Assembly (NCBI GenBank): GCA_028284145.1
Contig: JANQSH010000198.1
Coordinates: 1-64,000, forward strand
Direction: 5' to 3'
DNA length: 64,000 nucleotides
From: Planctomycetaceae bacterium
Lineage (GTDB): Bacteria; Planctomycetota; Planctomycetia; Planctomycetales; Planctomycetaceae
The notes under the pieces are model-generated. The model worked only from the letters and a program-made list of their open reading frames with translations. It ran no database searches and was not told where the DNA came from. The stretch's first letter is position 1; each line of letters opens with the position of its first letter. Made by a program: the position numbers and the translations under genes. Of the stretch, positions 9,590 to 18,363 are shown piece by piece.

Positions 9590-10052
9590 GAAGATCTCAC
9601 TTTCTCGATTTGTACCAGTTTCTCCGCTGAAGAATCCCGATTGTAACGGCTGTAGCGAAACTGTCGAGCAGTTCGATTGACTGGGAGTCAACGATCAGAC
9701 CGATAACCCGGTTTACAACGATCAATCGTCAAAGTGGAGCAATGGTCAGACATTACAGCCTGCATAATCGTCAAAGGTCTTCACCTGTCTGTCTGTTGGC
9801 AATTCACTTCGACGCGTCGTCAGTCAGCACTTTTTGGAAATCCGGAAGACATGTGGTGTCACAGCCGTCATAACCCGAACCTGGTAACAGATAGGCAGGA
9901 TGTGCGCAGCGTAAGGCGAGTCGTCAAGCGGGATTTGGGGGTGTGCCGATTCTTGGCCTTGAGGAGACCAGATGGAGTGCGCTCCGACAGGCTAACGGAA
10001 ACAGCCGTGGAATCAGACCTCTCGACAGCCAAGCCCGGAAAAACCACGACAC
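9590..10052. other. Divergent intergenic region, no feature seen
   Basis: 463 bp between the TPR gene and the HtrA-like gene, which diverge. I see no convincing gene, RNA or repeat here. The frame from 9734 has no recognisable product. It must hold both promoters. Confidence 0.5.
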
Positions 10053-11411
10053 ATGATGAAACGCACCTTTGTCTACGGCTTCGGCGTTGCCCTGATGTTG
10101 GCCTGTGTGGCTGCACCCGCAGTTGCGAAATCCAACCTCCGCGAAACGCCGCTCGTCAAAGCCATCAAACGCTGTAAGGCCTCCGTCGTCAATATCCACA
10201 GCGAAAAAACCACTTACAATAATGATTCCCTCTTCTCCAACTCACGCGGCCGCAAAGTCAATGGTATGGGAACCGGCATCGTCGTCGATGAGCGTGGCTA
10301 CATCGTGACGAATCACCATGTTGTTCATGGTGTCGATTCTCTCCGCGTCACCCTCGTTGACGGCAGCACCTATCGCGCTTCGGTCGTTTCGTATGACAGC
10401 AGGCACGACCTTGCCGTGATCAAGATCAACACCTCGAAGAAACTTCCCGTCATGCCGCTGGGAACGTCCTCCGATCTTATGCTGGGCGAAGATGTTTTCG
10501 CCGTCGGCAACGCTTTCGGTTATGAGCATACCGTCACCAAGGGAATTGTTTCCGCCTTGCATCGCGATGTGGAAGTGAATGAGAAACAGTCGTACGAGAA
10601 CCTCATCCAGACAGATGCCAGTATCAACCCCGGCAACAGCGGCGGACCGCTGCTGAATGTCAACGGCGAAGTCATTGGTGTAAACGTTGCGATTCGAGCC
10701 GGCGCACAGCGGATTGGGTTTGCCATTCCCATTGATGATGCCCGCAAGATTGTAGCGAGCCTGCTGAACGTTGAGCAGTTGGATAACACTTACCACGGCC
10801 TGATTGGTGTCCATCGTCGTGTGGGGGAATACTCGCAGTATGTTGTTTCGGGAGCCGAAAAAGGGAGCCCGGCGGAACAAGCGGGGATTCGTCCCGGTGA
10901 TGTGATCACTCAGGTTGATGCCGTTGCGGTTCAGGATGCTGTTGATCTCGAACGTGCCATGCTCGGTCATTCTCCGGGAGAGAGCATCCCCGTGGTCTTG
11001 CGACGTCACAACGAGCGTCTCACTGTTGATGTGCAACTGGCACGAAGCAACGGTCGGGTCCGTAACAATCATCAGGTCATCGCCCACCGTGCACCTGCTG
11101 CAACCAAGGCCTGGTCGATGCTCGGTCTCCGTCTGGGGCCGATCGAGAAATCGGAAGTGAGGCAACTGGGACCAAAGTACAGCGGTGGCCTGCGTGTGTT
11201 AGCCGTTCGCAATGGCAGCCCGGCAGCAACCAGCGGTATTCGTGAAGGGGATATCCTTGTCGGTTTGCATATTTGGGAAACGGTGAATGACGAGAACATC
11301 GCTTATGTTGTCAATCACCCGCAGTTTTCGACCTTCAACCCGCTCAAGTTTTATGTTTTCCGAAGTGGCGAAACCTTGTGGGGACAAATGGAGGTCGCGT
11401 TGAGGCAATAG
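10053..11411 (+). CDS. HtrA/DegP-like periplasmic serine protease with PDZ domains
   Basis: 452 aa with a signal peptide ending AAPAVA (about residue 25). The trypsin-like domain carries the triad: His in TNHHVVHG, Asp in SRHDLAV and Ser in NPGNSGGP. Two PDZ domains follow, about residues 250-340 (GSPAEQAGIRPGDVITQV) and 360-450 (GSPAATSGIREGDILVG). Known HtrA proteins degrade or refold damaged envelope proteins. The ATGATG start has only a weak upstream site. The gene stands alone, followed by thiL on the same strand after a 136 bp gap. Confidence 0.93.
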   Translation: MMKRTFVYGFGVALMLACVAAPAVAKSNLRETPLVKAIKRCKASVVNIHSEKTTYNNDSLFSNSRGRKVNGMGTGIVVDERGYIVTNHHVVHGVDSLRVTLVDGSTYRASVVSYDSRHDLAVIKINTSKKLPVMPLGTSSDLMLGEDVFAVGNAFGYEHTVTKGIVSALHRDVEVNEKQSYENLIQTDASINPGNSGGPLLNVNGEVIGVNVAIRAGAQRIGFAIPIDDARKIVASLLNVEQLDNTYHGLIGVHRRVGEYSQYVVSGAEKGSPAEQAGIRPGDVITQVDAVAVQDAVDLERAMLGHSPGESIPVVLRRHNERLTVDVQLARSNGRVRNNHQVIAHRAPAATKAWSMLGLRLGPIEKSEVRQLGPKYSGGLRVLAVRNGSPAATSGIREGDILVGLHIWETVNDENIAYVVNHPQFSTFNPLKFYVFRSGETLWGQMEVALRQ

Positions 11412-11547
11412 GACTTTCTGCAAGATTCCGATCGGGACATTCCGCTCCACATTCGGAATTCCCAACGTTCTTGCGCATAATGACACGGTGAAGATTGCCT
11501 CGTGCGTTGGCAGTCATCAGCCGTGTCTTTTTTTACACAATGAAAAC

Positions 11548-12483
11548 GTGAATTTGCCACGCGACGAATTCGATTTGATAGAGGCTGTCCGGAAAGAATT
11601 TCCGCCCGGCACGCTGAGGGTCGTGCGCGGTATTGGAGACGATACGGCCGTTCTTTCCTGTTCAAATGACGTCGAACAACTTGTCACAGTCGACATGTTG
11701 ATGGAGGGAGTGCACTTTACATTCGAAGAGCTGCGACCTGAAGATATCGGACGAAAGGCCCTGGCAGTCAATTTGAGTGATATCGCGGCGATGGCTGGTC
11801 GACCGACATCAGCAGTGATCAGCGTTGCGTTGCCGCGAAAAGGTGGGGAGCAGTTGGCAGAGCGACTGCATGCTGGGGTTGTTGAGCTTGCAAAAAAGTA
11901 TGATGTTGCTTTGGTGGGCGGGGACACGAATGTATGGGATGGGCCGTTGGTCATCAGTGTAACCTTGTTGGGCGAAGTTGCTCCTGGAAAAGCTGTTTTG
12001 CGTTCGGGTGCCAAACCGGGAGACCTGGTGTTTGTGACCGGGAAATTGGGAGGCAGTCTGGCTGGGGACCATTTTCAGTTTCGACCAAGAGTCCACGAAG
12101 CACAACAACTGGCGGCGTTCGCCAACCTGCACGCGATGATTGACCTGTCTGACGGTCTGGCGTCGGATGTGCGTCATATCGCACGGGAAAGCGAGGTTGG
12201 AGTTCTCATTTTTGCTGACCAGATTCCCATCAGCGAAGCTGCTCGGAATTGTGGCGACGGACGATCACCTTTGCAACATGCCCTGTCGGATGGTGAGGAT
12301 TTTGAATTGCTCTTCACGATCGATCCGACTGACGAAGAACGGTTGTTGTCGGGCAATCCGGCAGGCGTTCGTCTGACTCACATCGGCGTGATCACCAAAA
12401 GCCGCGATCTGTTGTTGAATCAGGCAGATGGTTCACTCGTGCCTCTGGAACAAACTGGCTATCGGCATGGCTGGGTGAATTAG
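11548..12483 (+). CDS. thiL: Thiamine-monophosphate kinase
   Basis: 311 aa from a GTG at 11548 (sequence starting NLPRDEFDLIEAVR, where ThiL proteins usually begin); an upstream GTG at 11488 would add 20 unlikely residues. ThiL phosphorylates thiamine monophosphate to the diphosphate. Visible signatures: GIGDDTAVL, the metal site VTVDMLMEGVHF, LAVNLSDIAAMAG, VGGDTN, MIDLSDGLASD and LSDGEDFELLFT. The TAG stop (12481-12483) is the first triplet of repeat R1 copy 3, so the C terminus may be set by the repeat. Confidence 0.93.
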   Translation: MNLPRDEFDLIEAVRKEFPPGTLRVVRGIGDDTAVLSCSNDVEQLVTVDMLMEGVHFTFEELRPEDIGRKALAVNLSDIAAMAGRPTSAVISVALPRKGGEQLAERLHAGVVELAKKYDVALVGGDTNVWDGPLVISVTLLGEVAPGKAVLRSGAKPGDLVFVTGKLGGSLAGDHFQFRPRVHEAQQLAAFANLHAMIDLSDGLASDVRHIARESEVGVLIFADQIPISEAARNCGDGRSPLQHALSDGEDFELLFTIDPTDEERLLSGNPAGVRLTHIGVITKSRDLLLNQADGSLVPLEQTGYRHGWVN

Positions 12484-12572
12484 AGCGTATTACGCTCTTC
12501 TGTGCCGCGATGGACGCAAACATAGGCCCTCCACGAGCCGGAAGCGTCACACCGGAAAGTCAACTGCTCTAA
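12480..12572 (+). repeat. Dispersed repeat R1, copy 3
   Basis: A 93 bp copy from TTAGAGCGTATTACGCTCT to AACTGCTCTAA. It fills the gap between two convergent genes exactly: its left TAG is the stop of thiL and the TAG read on the minus strand from its right end (12571-12569) is the stop of the ABC permease. The inner arms GGACGC/GCGTCA pair, whereas other copies have GACGTC on both sides. Confidence 0.9.
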
Positions 12573-13645
12573 GTTGTTTTCGACCGTTTGGCCAGATAGC
12601 CATTGATCAGCAATGCTGCCAGCAGGACGATGCCCATCAGGAAAGGCCTCAACAGATCGAAGTTCTCCATCTGTGGCACCTCGACATTGGTCAGGCCAAC
12701 GGAGAGTACGGTAAATGTTACGACGCCGACCAAGGTCCGCCCCATGCTTCCTTCGCCACCGAACAGGCTTGTGCCTCCCAGGACCACACAGGCGACTGCA
12801 TTGAGCAACAAGTCCTTATTCTGATCGACTGTAACACCGTTGAGTCGACCACCATTCAACAAACCGGCCAGACCAGCGGTGAAGGCGCATATCGCCAGGC
12901 AGGAGGTTACAATCAATCCGGTCCGAATGCCCGCCAGTCGTGCTGCTTCGCGATTGCCTCCCGTCATGTAGATGTACCGGCCAAATCGCGTGTATTGCAG
13001 CATCAGCCATCCGACAATCATCACAACGGCTGCCAACAAAGCACTGTAAGGGATGAACAGGTCGTTGAAACTTTCATTCCCGGTCATTTCTCCAATCGAG
13101 AAGGCATCGTTCCCCAGCGAGTTCAGAGCCGGCGGGACTTTGTGAAGTTGGCTTTCGGTAATGTATCGCGCCAGTCCATCGGCGATGTTCATCATTGCGA
13201 GGGTGATGATGAAACTTGGCAGCCGGGCAGAAACTGTGAAGAACCCGGACGCCAGCCCCAGAATTCCAGCCATCAGTAACGGGGCGATCATGCACATCAC
13301 GAGCGAGATTCCCCTCAATTCTGTCTCTGGAGGAAGCCCGGCCGACCAGCGTTCATAAAGCTCGCCGCAGACACAGGCGGAAAGCAACGCAACCATTCCA
13401 ATCGACAGGTCGATTTCCGCACAAAGCAGAACGAATGTCATACCCACCGCCGCGATCGCCAGAACAGATCCCTGGGTTAACACCGAAGTGACCGTATTGA
13501 AACTCAAAAAATCTTCGACGACGATGGAAAAGAAGGCTACCAGTACGGCGAGGCTGATAAAAGGCGCGATTTCATTTGCCTTCATCTGCTTCAGTTTTGC
13601 GATGATTACCGGGGATGTCGATTTGTCGTCGGTCGTTTGTGTCAT
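12569..13645 (-). CDS. Ribose-type sugar ABC transporter permease
   Basis: 358 aa polytopic protein with about eight to ten hydrophobic segments. It has the RbsC/AraH family signatures AAVGMTFVLLCAEIDLSIG and GRYIYMTGGNREAARLAGI, plus VACVVLGGTSLFGGEGS. It forms the membrane channel of a sugar-type importer with the ATPase 38 bp upstream and the binding protein before that. The stop codon TAG lies inside R1 copy 3. The transported sugar or other polyol cannot be told from sequence. Confidence 0.92.
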   Translation of the reverse strand: MTQTTDDKSTSPVIIAKLKQMKANEIAPFISLAVLVAFFSIVVEDFLSFNTVTSVLTQGSVLAIAAVGMTFVLLCAEIDLSIGMVALLSACVCGELYERWSAGLPPETELRGISLVMCMIAPLLMAGILGLASGFFTVSARLPSFIITLAMMNIADGLARYITESQLHKVPPALNSLGNDAFSIGEMTGNESFNDLFIPYSALLAAVVMIVGWLMLQYTRFGRYIYMTGGNREAARLAGIRTGLIVTSCLAICAFTAGLAGLLNGGRLNGVTVDQNKDLLLNAVACVVLGGTSLFGGEGSMGRTLVGVVTFTVLSVGLTNVEVPQMENFDLLRPFLMGIVLLAALLINGYLAKRSKTT

Positions 13646-13683
13646 GTCGGAGTGGTCTTTTTCCTGTTCGCCAATGTTCAGGT

Positions 13684-15204
13684 TCAGGCGTATTTCATGA
13701 TCGTCGCTTTGTCAACTGGCTCATCCACCAACTCTCGGACAACCTGTCCCTTGTTGAAGACGAGAATACGATCGGCATGGGCCAACAGCAATTCCGGTTC
13801 GGTTGACGCCAGAATGACTGACGCGCCCTTGTTCTTCAGGTCGCGGACAATCGCCATAATGTCATCCTTCGCGCCGACATCCATGCCGCGAGTCGGTTCT
13901 TCCAACAGCAGAGCTTTCATCGGACCTGACAGCCACTTGGCGAGAACGACCTTCTGCTGATTTCCACCTGAGAGATTCCGTGCGAGTAATTCGGGGACAG
14001 GAGGGTGGCATCCGACTTCCTGCAACTTCGGGTGCGCAACATCAATCTCCCTGCGACGAAAGACAAAATTGCCAATCGTTCGCCTGAGAAACGCCAGCGT
14101 GATGTTCTTGTACAATTCCGCCTGATGCACGAGAGTTTGTGCGCGGTCCGCTGCCACCATCACAAGACCGTTCCGAACCGCTTGATGAACATTGCCCGGC
14201 TTGAGCGATCGACCATTCAAACGAATACTGCCTGCATCGATTGCTCGTGCACCGGCCATCGCGTGGATCAGTTCCTGGTGACCAGCGCCGACAAAGCCAT
14301 ACAGTCCCAGGCACTCTCCTTCATGCGCTGCCAATGAAACATCTTTGAACTCACGTGCGGCCGAAAAACCTTCGATTTCCAGTGTGACAGGTGCATCGGT
14401 TTTGGGCGGTAGTGTAACACCGGTCTCGTAGCCAATCTCTTCCCCCTCCAGCGAGTGGCCCAACATACGATGGATGAGGGCATGCTTGTCGACCTCGATT
14501 GCCGGGGTTGTCTGCAGTTTCCGGCCATTTCTGAGAACAGTCACCCGATCGCAGATTTCAAGAACGTCTTCGATGAAATGGGAAATGAAGATGATTGCCA
14601 CACCCCGTTCGCGAAGTTGCCGAATGAGGGTGAAAAGTCGCCGGACTTCCGGTGGACTGAGGGCGGAAGTCGGTTCGTCGAGAATCAGCAGCCGTGCCCC
14701 GCTGTTAATGCCGCGGGCAATTTCCACCATTTGGCGAATCACGAGCGGATGTTGATCAAGCCGCGTAGTCACATCAACATCAATTTGCAACTCACCGAGT
14801 TGTCGTCGTGCTTCCTGCCGCATCAGCTTCCAGTCGACCCGAATTCCGTTTTTCACCGGCTGCCGCCCGAGAAACAGATTCTCCGCGACCGAAAGTTGAT
14901 TCACTCCTGAAAGCTCCTGATAGACCATCGCGATGCCGAACTGCATCGAATCAGTGGGGGAGTGAATGGCGGCTGTATGGCCATCGATGCGGATCTCGCC
15001 ATCATAGCTGGCATGCGCTCCGGCGAGGATTTTCATTAACGTACTTTTGCCGGCGCCATTGCTGCCAATCAAACCATGCACTTCACCAGCCCGCACGGAT
15101 AAATCGACGCTCTGTAACGCGACGTTGGCGCCGAATGCCTTGCCGATGCCGCGACATTCCAGCAGCGTTGAGTCAACAGTTGCGGAATCGGACAAATCAT
15201 GCAT
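13684..15204 (-). CDS. Sugar ABC transporter ATP-binding protein (RbsA-like, duplicated)
   Basis: 506 aa, the normal length for the tandem-ATPase subunits of ribose/xylose-type importers. The first half has Walker A GSNGAGKST, an SVAENLFLGRQP segment and Walker B LLILDEPTSAL. The second half has a degenerate P-loop (GLYGFVGAGHQEL), the signature LSGGNQQKVVLAKWL and LLLEEPTRGMDVGA. Loss of a canonical Walker A in the second half is usual in this family. It lies 49 bp after the binding-protein gene and 38 bp before the permease, so one transcript is likely. Confidence 0.94.
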   Translation of the reverse strand: MHDLSDSATVDSTLLECRGIGKAFGANVALQSVDLSVRAGEVHGLIGSNGAGKSTLMKILAGAHASYDGEIRIDGHTAAIHSPTDSMQFGIAMVYQELSGVNQLSVAENLFLGRQPVKNGIRVDWKLMRQEARRQLGELQIDVDVTTRLDQHPLVIRQMVEIARGINSGARLLILDEPTSALSPPEVRRLFTLIRQLRERGVAIIFISHFIEDVLEICDRVTVLRNGRKLQTTPAIEVDKHALIHRMLGHSLEGEEIGYETGVTLPPKTDAPVTLEIEGFSAAREFKDVSLAAHEGECLGLYGFVGAGHQELIHAMAGARAIDAGSIRLNGRSLKPGNVHQAVRNGLVMVAADRAQTLVHQAELYKNITLAFLRRTIGNFVFRRREIDVAHPKLQEVGCHPPVPELLARNLSGGNQQKVVLAKWLSGPMKALLLEEPTRGMDVGAKDDIMAIVRDLKNKGASVILASTEPELLLAHADRILVFNKGQVVRELVDEPVDKATIMKYA

Positions 15205-15253
15205 CGAAATCTTTCAGAGGAATTGAACCAACCGGGCGATGGAAGACGGAATC

Positions 15254-16351
15254 TCACACGAGACAATGTTTCGGGTCAGCGAGGTAGTACATTGCTTCGA
15301 GCATGCTGGGGGTCTCGGTGGAAACAAACGGGCTGGAAGCTGTAATTTGCAGCGGTAGATCCTCGATCTTTTCCTCATTGCGAACGATGAATTGTCCGAT
15401 CAACAGTGCAAGACTGTGCAGACGACAAACCGGATTGACGGTTGTGGCATCGAGTTCGCCCGCTTTGATCGAGTCGAGTCCTTCCCGCTGCCCATCGACA
15501 CCGACAATGACCATGTTTTTGTGAATGGTTCCCTCGACGGCTGGGATGCAGGCCAATGCCATATCATCGCTGTGGAAAAACGCACCGGCAATTGGCGTTG
15601 TTTCTGACGTGAGCATCGATTCAAACGTGTCACGGGCCTTTTCCTTCTTCCAGTCGCACCAGCGGACACCCCCGCCAACTGTTTCGACTTCCGGGTATTT
15701 GCTCATCACGCTTTCATAACCGGCTGCACGTCCCTGAGCACCGCTATGCCCACTGTGCCCGCCAATATGAATCACCTTTCCCTTCCCGCCGATTTTCTCG
15801 GCCAGATACTGCACGCTCGACTCGGCCATGCCGGATTGATCAGCCGTGACAAATGACCAAACACCCGTTTCCTTCATTTTCTCGGGTTCAACGAGGTGCG
15901 TGTCGATGGAAATCACTGGAATTTTCCGTTGCTTCAACCGCTTCACCGGCGGAGCAAGAATATCCGATTGAATCGCCTGGAAGCAGCAGAAATCGAATTT
16001 CTGTTGGGCAACCTGATCAATTTTATTCCGCTGTTTCTCCGGATCGAACTCGCCATCAAACCAGGTGATATCGACGTTGAGCAACTCTCCCCACAACTCC
16101 GCTGTCTGTTTGCCCAGCATGCACCACGAACTCTGCAGACCAGCGTTGGAAAACGCGGCCTTTAGTTTTTTGGGGCCGCCATTTGTGCCACTGGTATTTG
16201 ACGATCCAGACTTCCCGGCACAGCCGGCGAGAAGCCCAGCCATTCCCAATGCGGAAATTCCGCCTGCTGCCGAAACCTGTTCAAGAAATTGTCGGCGCGA
16301 TCCGCCACTGCTGGAGTTCTGTGAATGTCGCTCGGAGTTATGATCAGTCAT
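15254..16351 (-). CDS. Sugar ABC transporter substrate-binding lipoprotein
   Basis: 365 aa. The start is the ATG at 16351, which overlaps the TGA of the preceding gene (TGATG), implying translational coupling; the long frame to 16687 is a shadow. The N terminus has a twin-arginine motif SRRQFL (residues 18-23) and a lipobox LAGC with Cys44, so it is probably a Tat-exported lipoprotein. The remainder is a type I periplasmic-binding fold like RbsB/XylF (SIDTHLV, GGHSGHSGAQGRAAGYESV, FFHSDDMALACI, VGVDGQ). It delivers substrate to the downstream ATPase and permease. Confidence 0.92.
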   Translation of the reverse strand: MTDHNSERHSQNSSSGGSRRQFLEQVSAAGGISALGMAGLLAGCAGKSGSSNTSGTNGGPKKLKAAFSNAGLQSSWCMLGKQTAELWGELLNVDITWFDGEFDPEKQRNKIDQVAQQKFDFCCFQAIQSDILAPPVKRLKQRKIPVISIDTHLVEPEKMKETGVWSFVTADQSGMAESSVQYLAEKIGGKGKVIHIGGHSGHSGAQGRAAGYESVMSKYPEVETVGGGVRWCDWKKEKARDTFESMLTSETTPIAGAFFHSDDMALACIPAVEGTIHKNMVIVGVDGQREGLDSIKAGELDATTVNPVCRLHSLALLIGQFIVRNEEKIEDLPLQITASSPFVSTETPSMLEAMYYLADPKHCLV

Positions 16352-16632
16352 CACAATTCTGTTTCCTTCCGATAAGTCTCGGTTTTGTGAAGCGTTTGCT
16401 GTTCGAGTTTCTGACGTTCCTGCTCGGCAGCAGCCATCAACCACTTTCCCCAGACGAAGTAGTGGAACAACCCCATGAAGACGAAGAAACCAACGAGAAT
16501 GGCGATCCCCAGAAATGCGGGCATGATCGACGAGATGAACAGCCAGAATGCGACTCCAATTGCGATCAGAATACCCAACGCCACGAGCGTTGCGAAATCG
16601 CGAGCCGACTTGTTTCCTTTTTCCGTGGACAT
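16351..16632 (-). CDS. Small two-TM membrane protein coupled to the ABC importer
   Basis: 93 aa from the ATG at 16632 (a TTG nine bases upstream is the alternative). Two hydrophobic segments at about residues 14-35 and 38-61 are followed by a charged, Gln-rich C-terminal helix. Its TGA overlaps the binding-protein ATG. I do not recognise the family. Its position between the SRPBCC gene and the binding protein suggests an accessory role in the same operon, which is inference only. Confidence 0.75.
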   Translation of the reverse strand: MSTEKGNKSARDFATLVALGILIAIGVAFWLFISSIMPAFLGIAILVGFFVFMGLFHYFVWGKWLMAAAEQERQKLEQQTLHKTETYRKETEL

Positions 16633-16668
16633 GGAATTCAAATCCAGTATTGGTATTTGATTGCCCCT

Positions 16669-17127
16669 TCAGGCGGAACTGGCACAAAGCAGATTCTTTA
16701 ATTGCTGATGACGATAGGCAAAGCCGGTCTCCAGTGAACTGCGAATTCGTTGTTCATTCAGCAGAAATCCAACCAGTCCTGAAGGGGGAGTGAATTCGAT
16801 GTGATCAGTCAGCGTGATTGTGCAATCACCGGTCTGCTCGACGCCATGTTTGTGCACCCAATGCTTCATGATCCCTGTGACCTGCTGCTCGATGAAATGC
16901 AAAGGCTTTGTGAGCGACGTGATCTCATGTTCAAATCGCTGTTTTTGACCATGTGCGCTGACCTGAAAAGTAAACCGATCCCCTTCGTCCAGCACTTCCG
17001 GTGCCTCGAGGAATTGCAGATTCATTTCTGGTGGGCTGATTTGCATGAGGTTGATCGGACGCCGCAAAAACTCAAACGCGACTTCCGCATCACACTCCAA
17101 TGACAATTCCGACTGGTAGACGACCAT
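16669..17127 (-). CDS. SRPBCC (START-like) family protein
   Basis: 152 aa. The beginning (FLRRPINLMQISPPEMNL) and the pattern of beta strands with a long C-terminal helix match coenzyme-Q-binding/polyketide-cyclase-like SRPBCC proteins, in particular those resembling a cell-division-inhibitor SulA-related group often next to TIGR01777 epimerases. Family members bind hydrophobic ligands. No signal peptide is present. It lies 36 bp upstream of the small membrane protein and may be the first gene of the importer operon. It is divergent from miaA. Confidence 0.8.
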   Translation of the reverse strand: MVVYQSELSLECDAEVAFEFLRRPINLMQISPPEMNLQFLEAPEVLDEGDRFTFQVSAHGQKQRFEHEITSLTKPLHFIEQQVTGIMKHWVHKHGVEQTGDCTITLTDHIEFTPPSGLVGFLLNEQRIRSSLETGFAYRHQQLKNLLCASSA

Positions 17128-17355
17128 TTCTTCTTATGCAAGCCATTTCTTTTTATGCAAATTGAAACCGGGAGCGAATTCCCAAATGATGCGGATGAGT
17201 TGACACTCGAATTGCGAATGTTTGACTTTCCTTCATAATAAAAGGAAATCGCGGAACAGAAAAGGGGCAGACGTCTTCCAACAATGAATAACCGTCTGTT
17301 CATTCGATCGCCTGATGTAAACGGCTCAAACCAAAAGTTCGTTTGAGTGCCAACC

Positions 17356-18297
17356 ATGCAGATTCCCACTGACATCCTGCAGAAATGCTGGTTTCTGGCC
17401 GGGCCAACCGCCTGCGGGAAGAGTGCGCTAAGTCTTGCGCTTGCCGAAAAGATCGATGCGGAAATTGTCTCGCTCGATTCCATGGCCATCTATCGAGGGA
17501 TGGACATAGGAACGGCCAAGCCATCGCCGGCGGAACAACAGCGGATACCTCATCATTTGATCGACATACGCCATCCACACGAGACGTTCAGTCTGGCGGA
17601 ATACCTGCAGCTTGCCGAACAGACCTGTCGGCAGATTTTCGATTCCGGCAGGAAACCCTTGTTTGTTGGTGGGACGGCACTTTATCTGCGTGGCCTTTTG
17701 CGGGGGGTATTCGATGGCCCGGAAGCGGATTGGGAACTTCGCGATCAACTCGAACAAGAGGCTGCCGGGCAATCAGCCGATTACCTGCATCAGAAATTGC
17801 AGGTTTGCGATCCCGCATCTGCCAGCCAGCTGCATCCCAACGATCATCGCAGAATCGTACGGGCAATCGAAGTGTTCGAAATGACCGGTACGCCGTTGTC
17901 TCAACAACAGCAACAGCGGGCATTGCCGGAGGAACTTCGTCCGCAACATGTCTACTGGATCTCTCCCCCGCGCGGATGGTTGCATTCGCGAATCAATCAA
18001 CGCGTTGTCGAAATGTTCGAGGCTGGACTGGTCAATGAGGTACGGGGGCTGTTGCAACTTCCGCAGCCGATTTGTCATACCGCGCGGCAGGCATTGGGTT
18101 ACAAGGAAGTGATCGATCTGATTGTGGCGGAGAGAGAGCCGAAAGAAGCATTGGAAACGATTCAGACACGCACGCGGCAATTCGCCAGGCGACAACACAC
18201 CTGGTTTCGGAATCTGGAAGAATGTCGAGCGTTGGAAATTGACGGCGAAGAAACTTCAGCAGAATTGTTGCGAAAAATTCTCGATGATGCCAATTGA
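17356..18297 (+). CDS. miaA: tRNA dimethylallyltransferase
   Basis: 313 aa from the ATG at 17356 (a GTG 9 bp upstream is possible). The enzyme adds the dimethylallyl group to A37 of tRNAs reading U-starting codons. Visible: P-loop GPTACGKSALS, SLDSMAIYRGMDIGTAKPS with the catalytic Asp and the substrate-binding region, FVGGTALYLRGLLRG, DHRRIVRAIEVFEMTG, and the C-terminal RQALGYKEV and TRTRQFARRQHTWFR. Length and motifs are normal for the family. A PLP decarboxylase gene follows after 66 bp. Confidence 0.96.
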   Translation: MQIPTDILQKCWFLAGPTACGKSALSLALAEKIDAEIVSLDSMAIYRGMDIGTAKPSPAEQQRIPHHLIDIRHPHETFSLAEYLQLAEQTCRQIFDSGRKPLFVGGTALYLRGLLRGVFDGPEADWELRDQLEQEAAGQSADYLHQKLQVCDPASASQLHPNDHRRIVRAIEVFEMTGTPLSQQQQQRALPEELRPQHVYWISPPRGWLHSRINQRVVEMFEAGLVNEVRGLLQLPQPICHTARQALGYKEVIDLIVAEREPKEALETIQTRTRQFARRQHTWFRNLEECRALEIDGEETSAELLRKILDDAN

Positions 18298-18363
18298 CCG
18301 TCCGGCGTGGGTAAACGCGCGAGACGGGGCACGTCTGGTTGGCATTCGATTATTCGTCCACCT

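Noticed and set aside
12480-12572. R1 copy 3 as an ordinary rho-independent terminator
   Set aside because: It has a stem-loop but no T run on either strand, and similar copies lie in divergent promoter regions.
15000-16687. A longer binding-protein frame starting at 16687
   Set aside because: It would overlap two other genes; the ATG at 16351 has a TGATG overlap with the preceding gene and begins just before the Tat signal.
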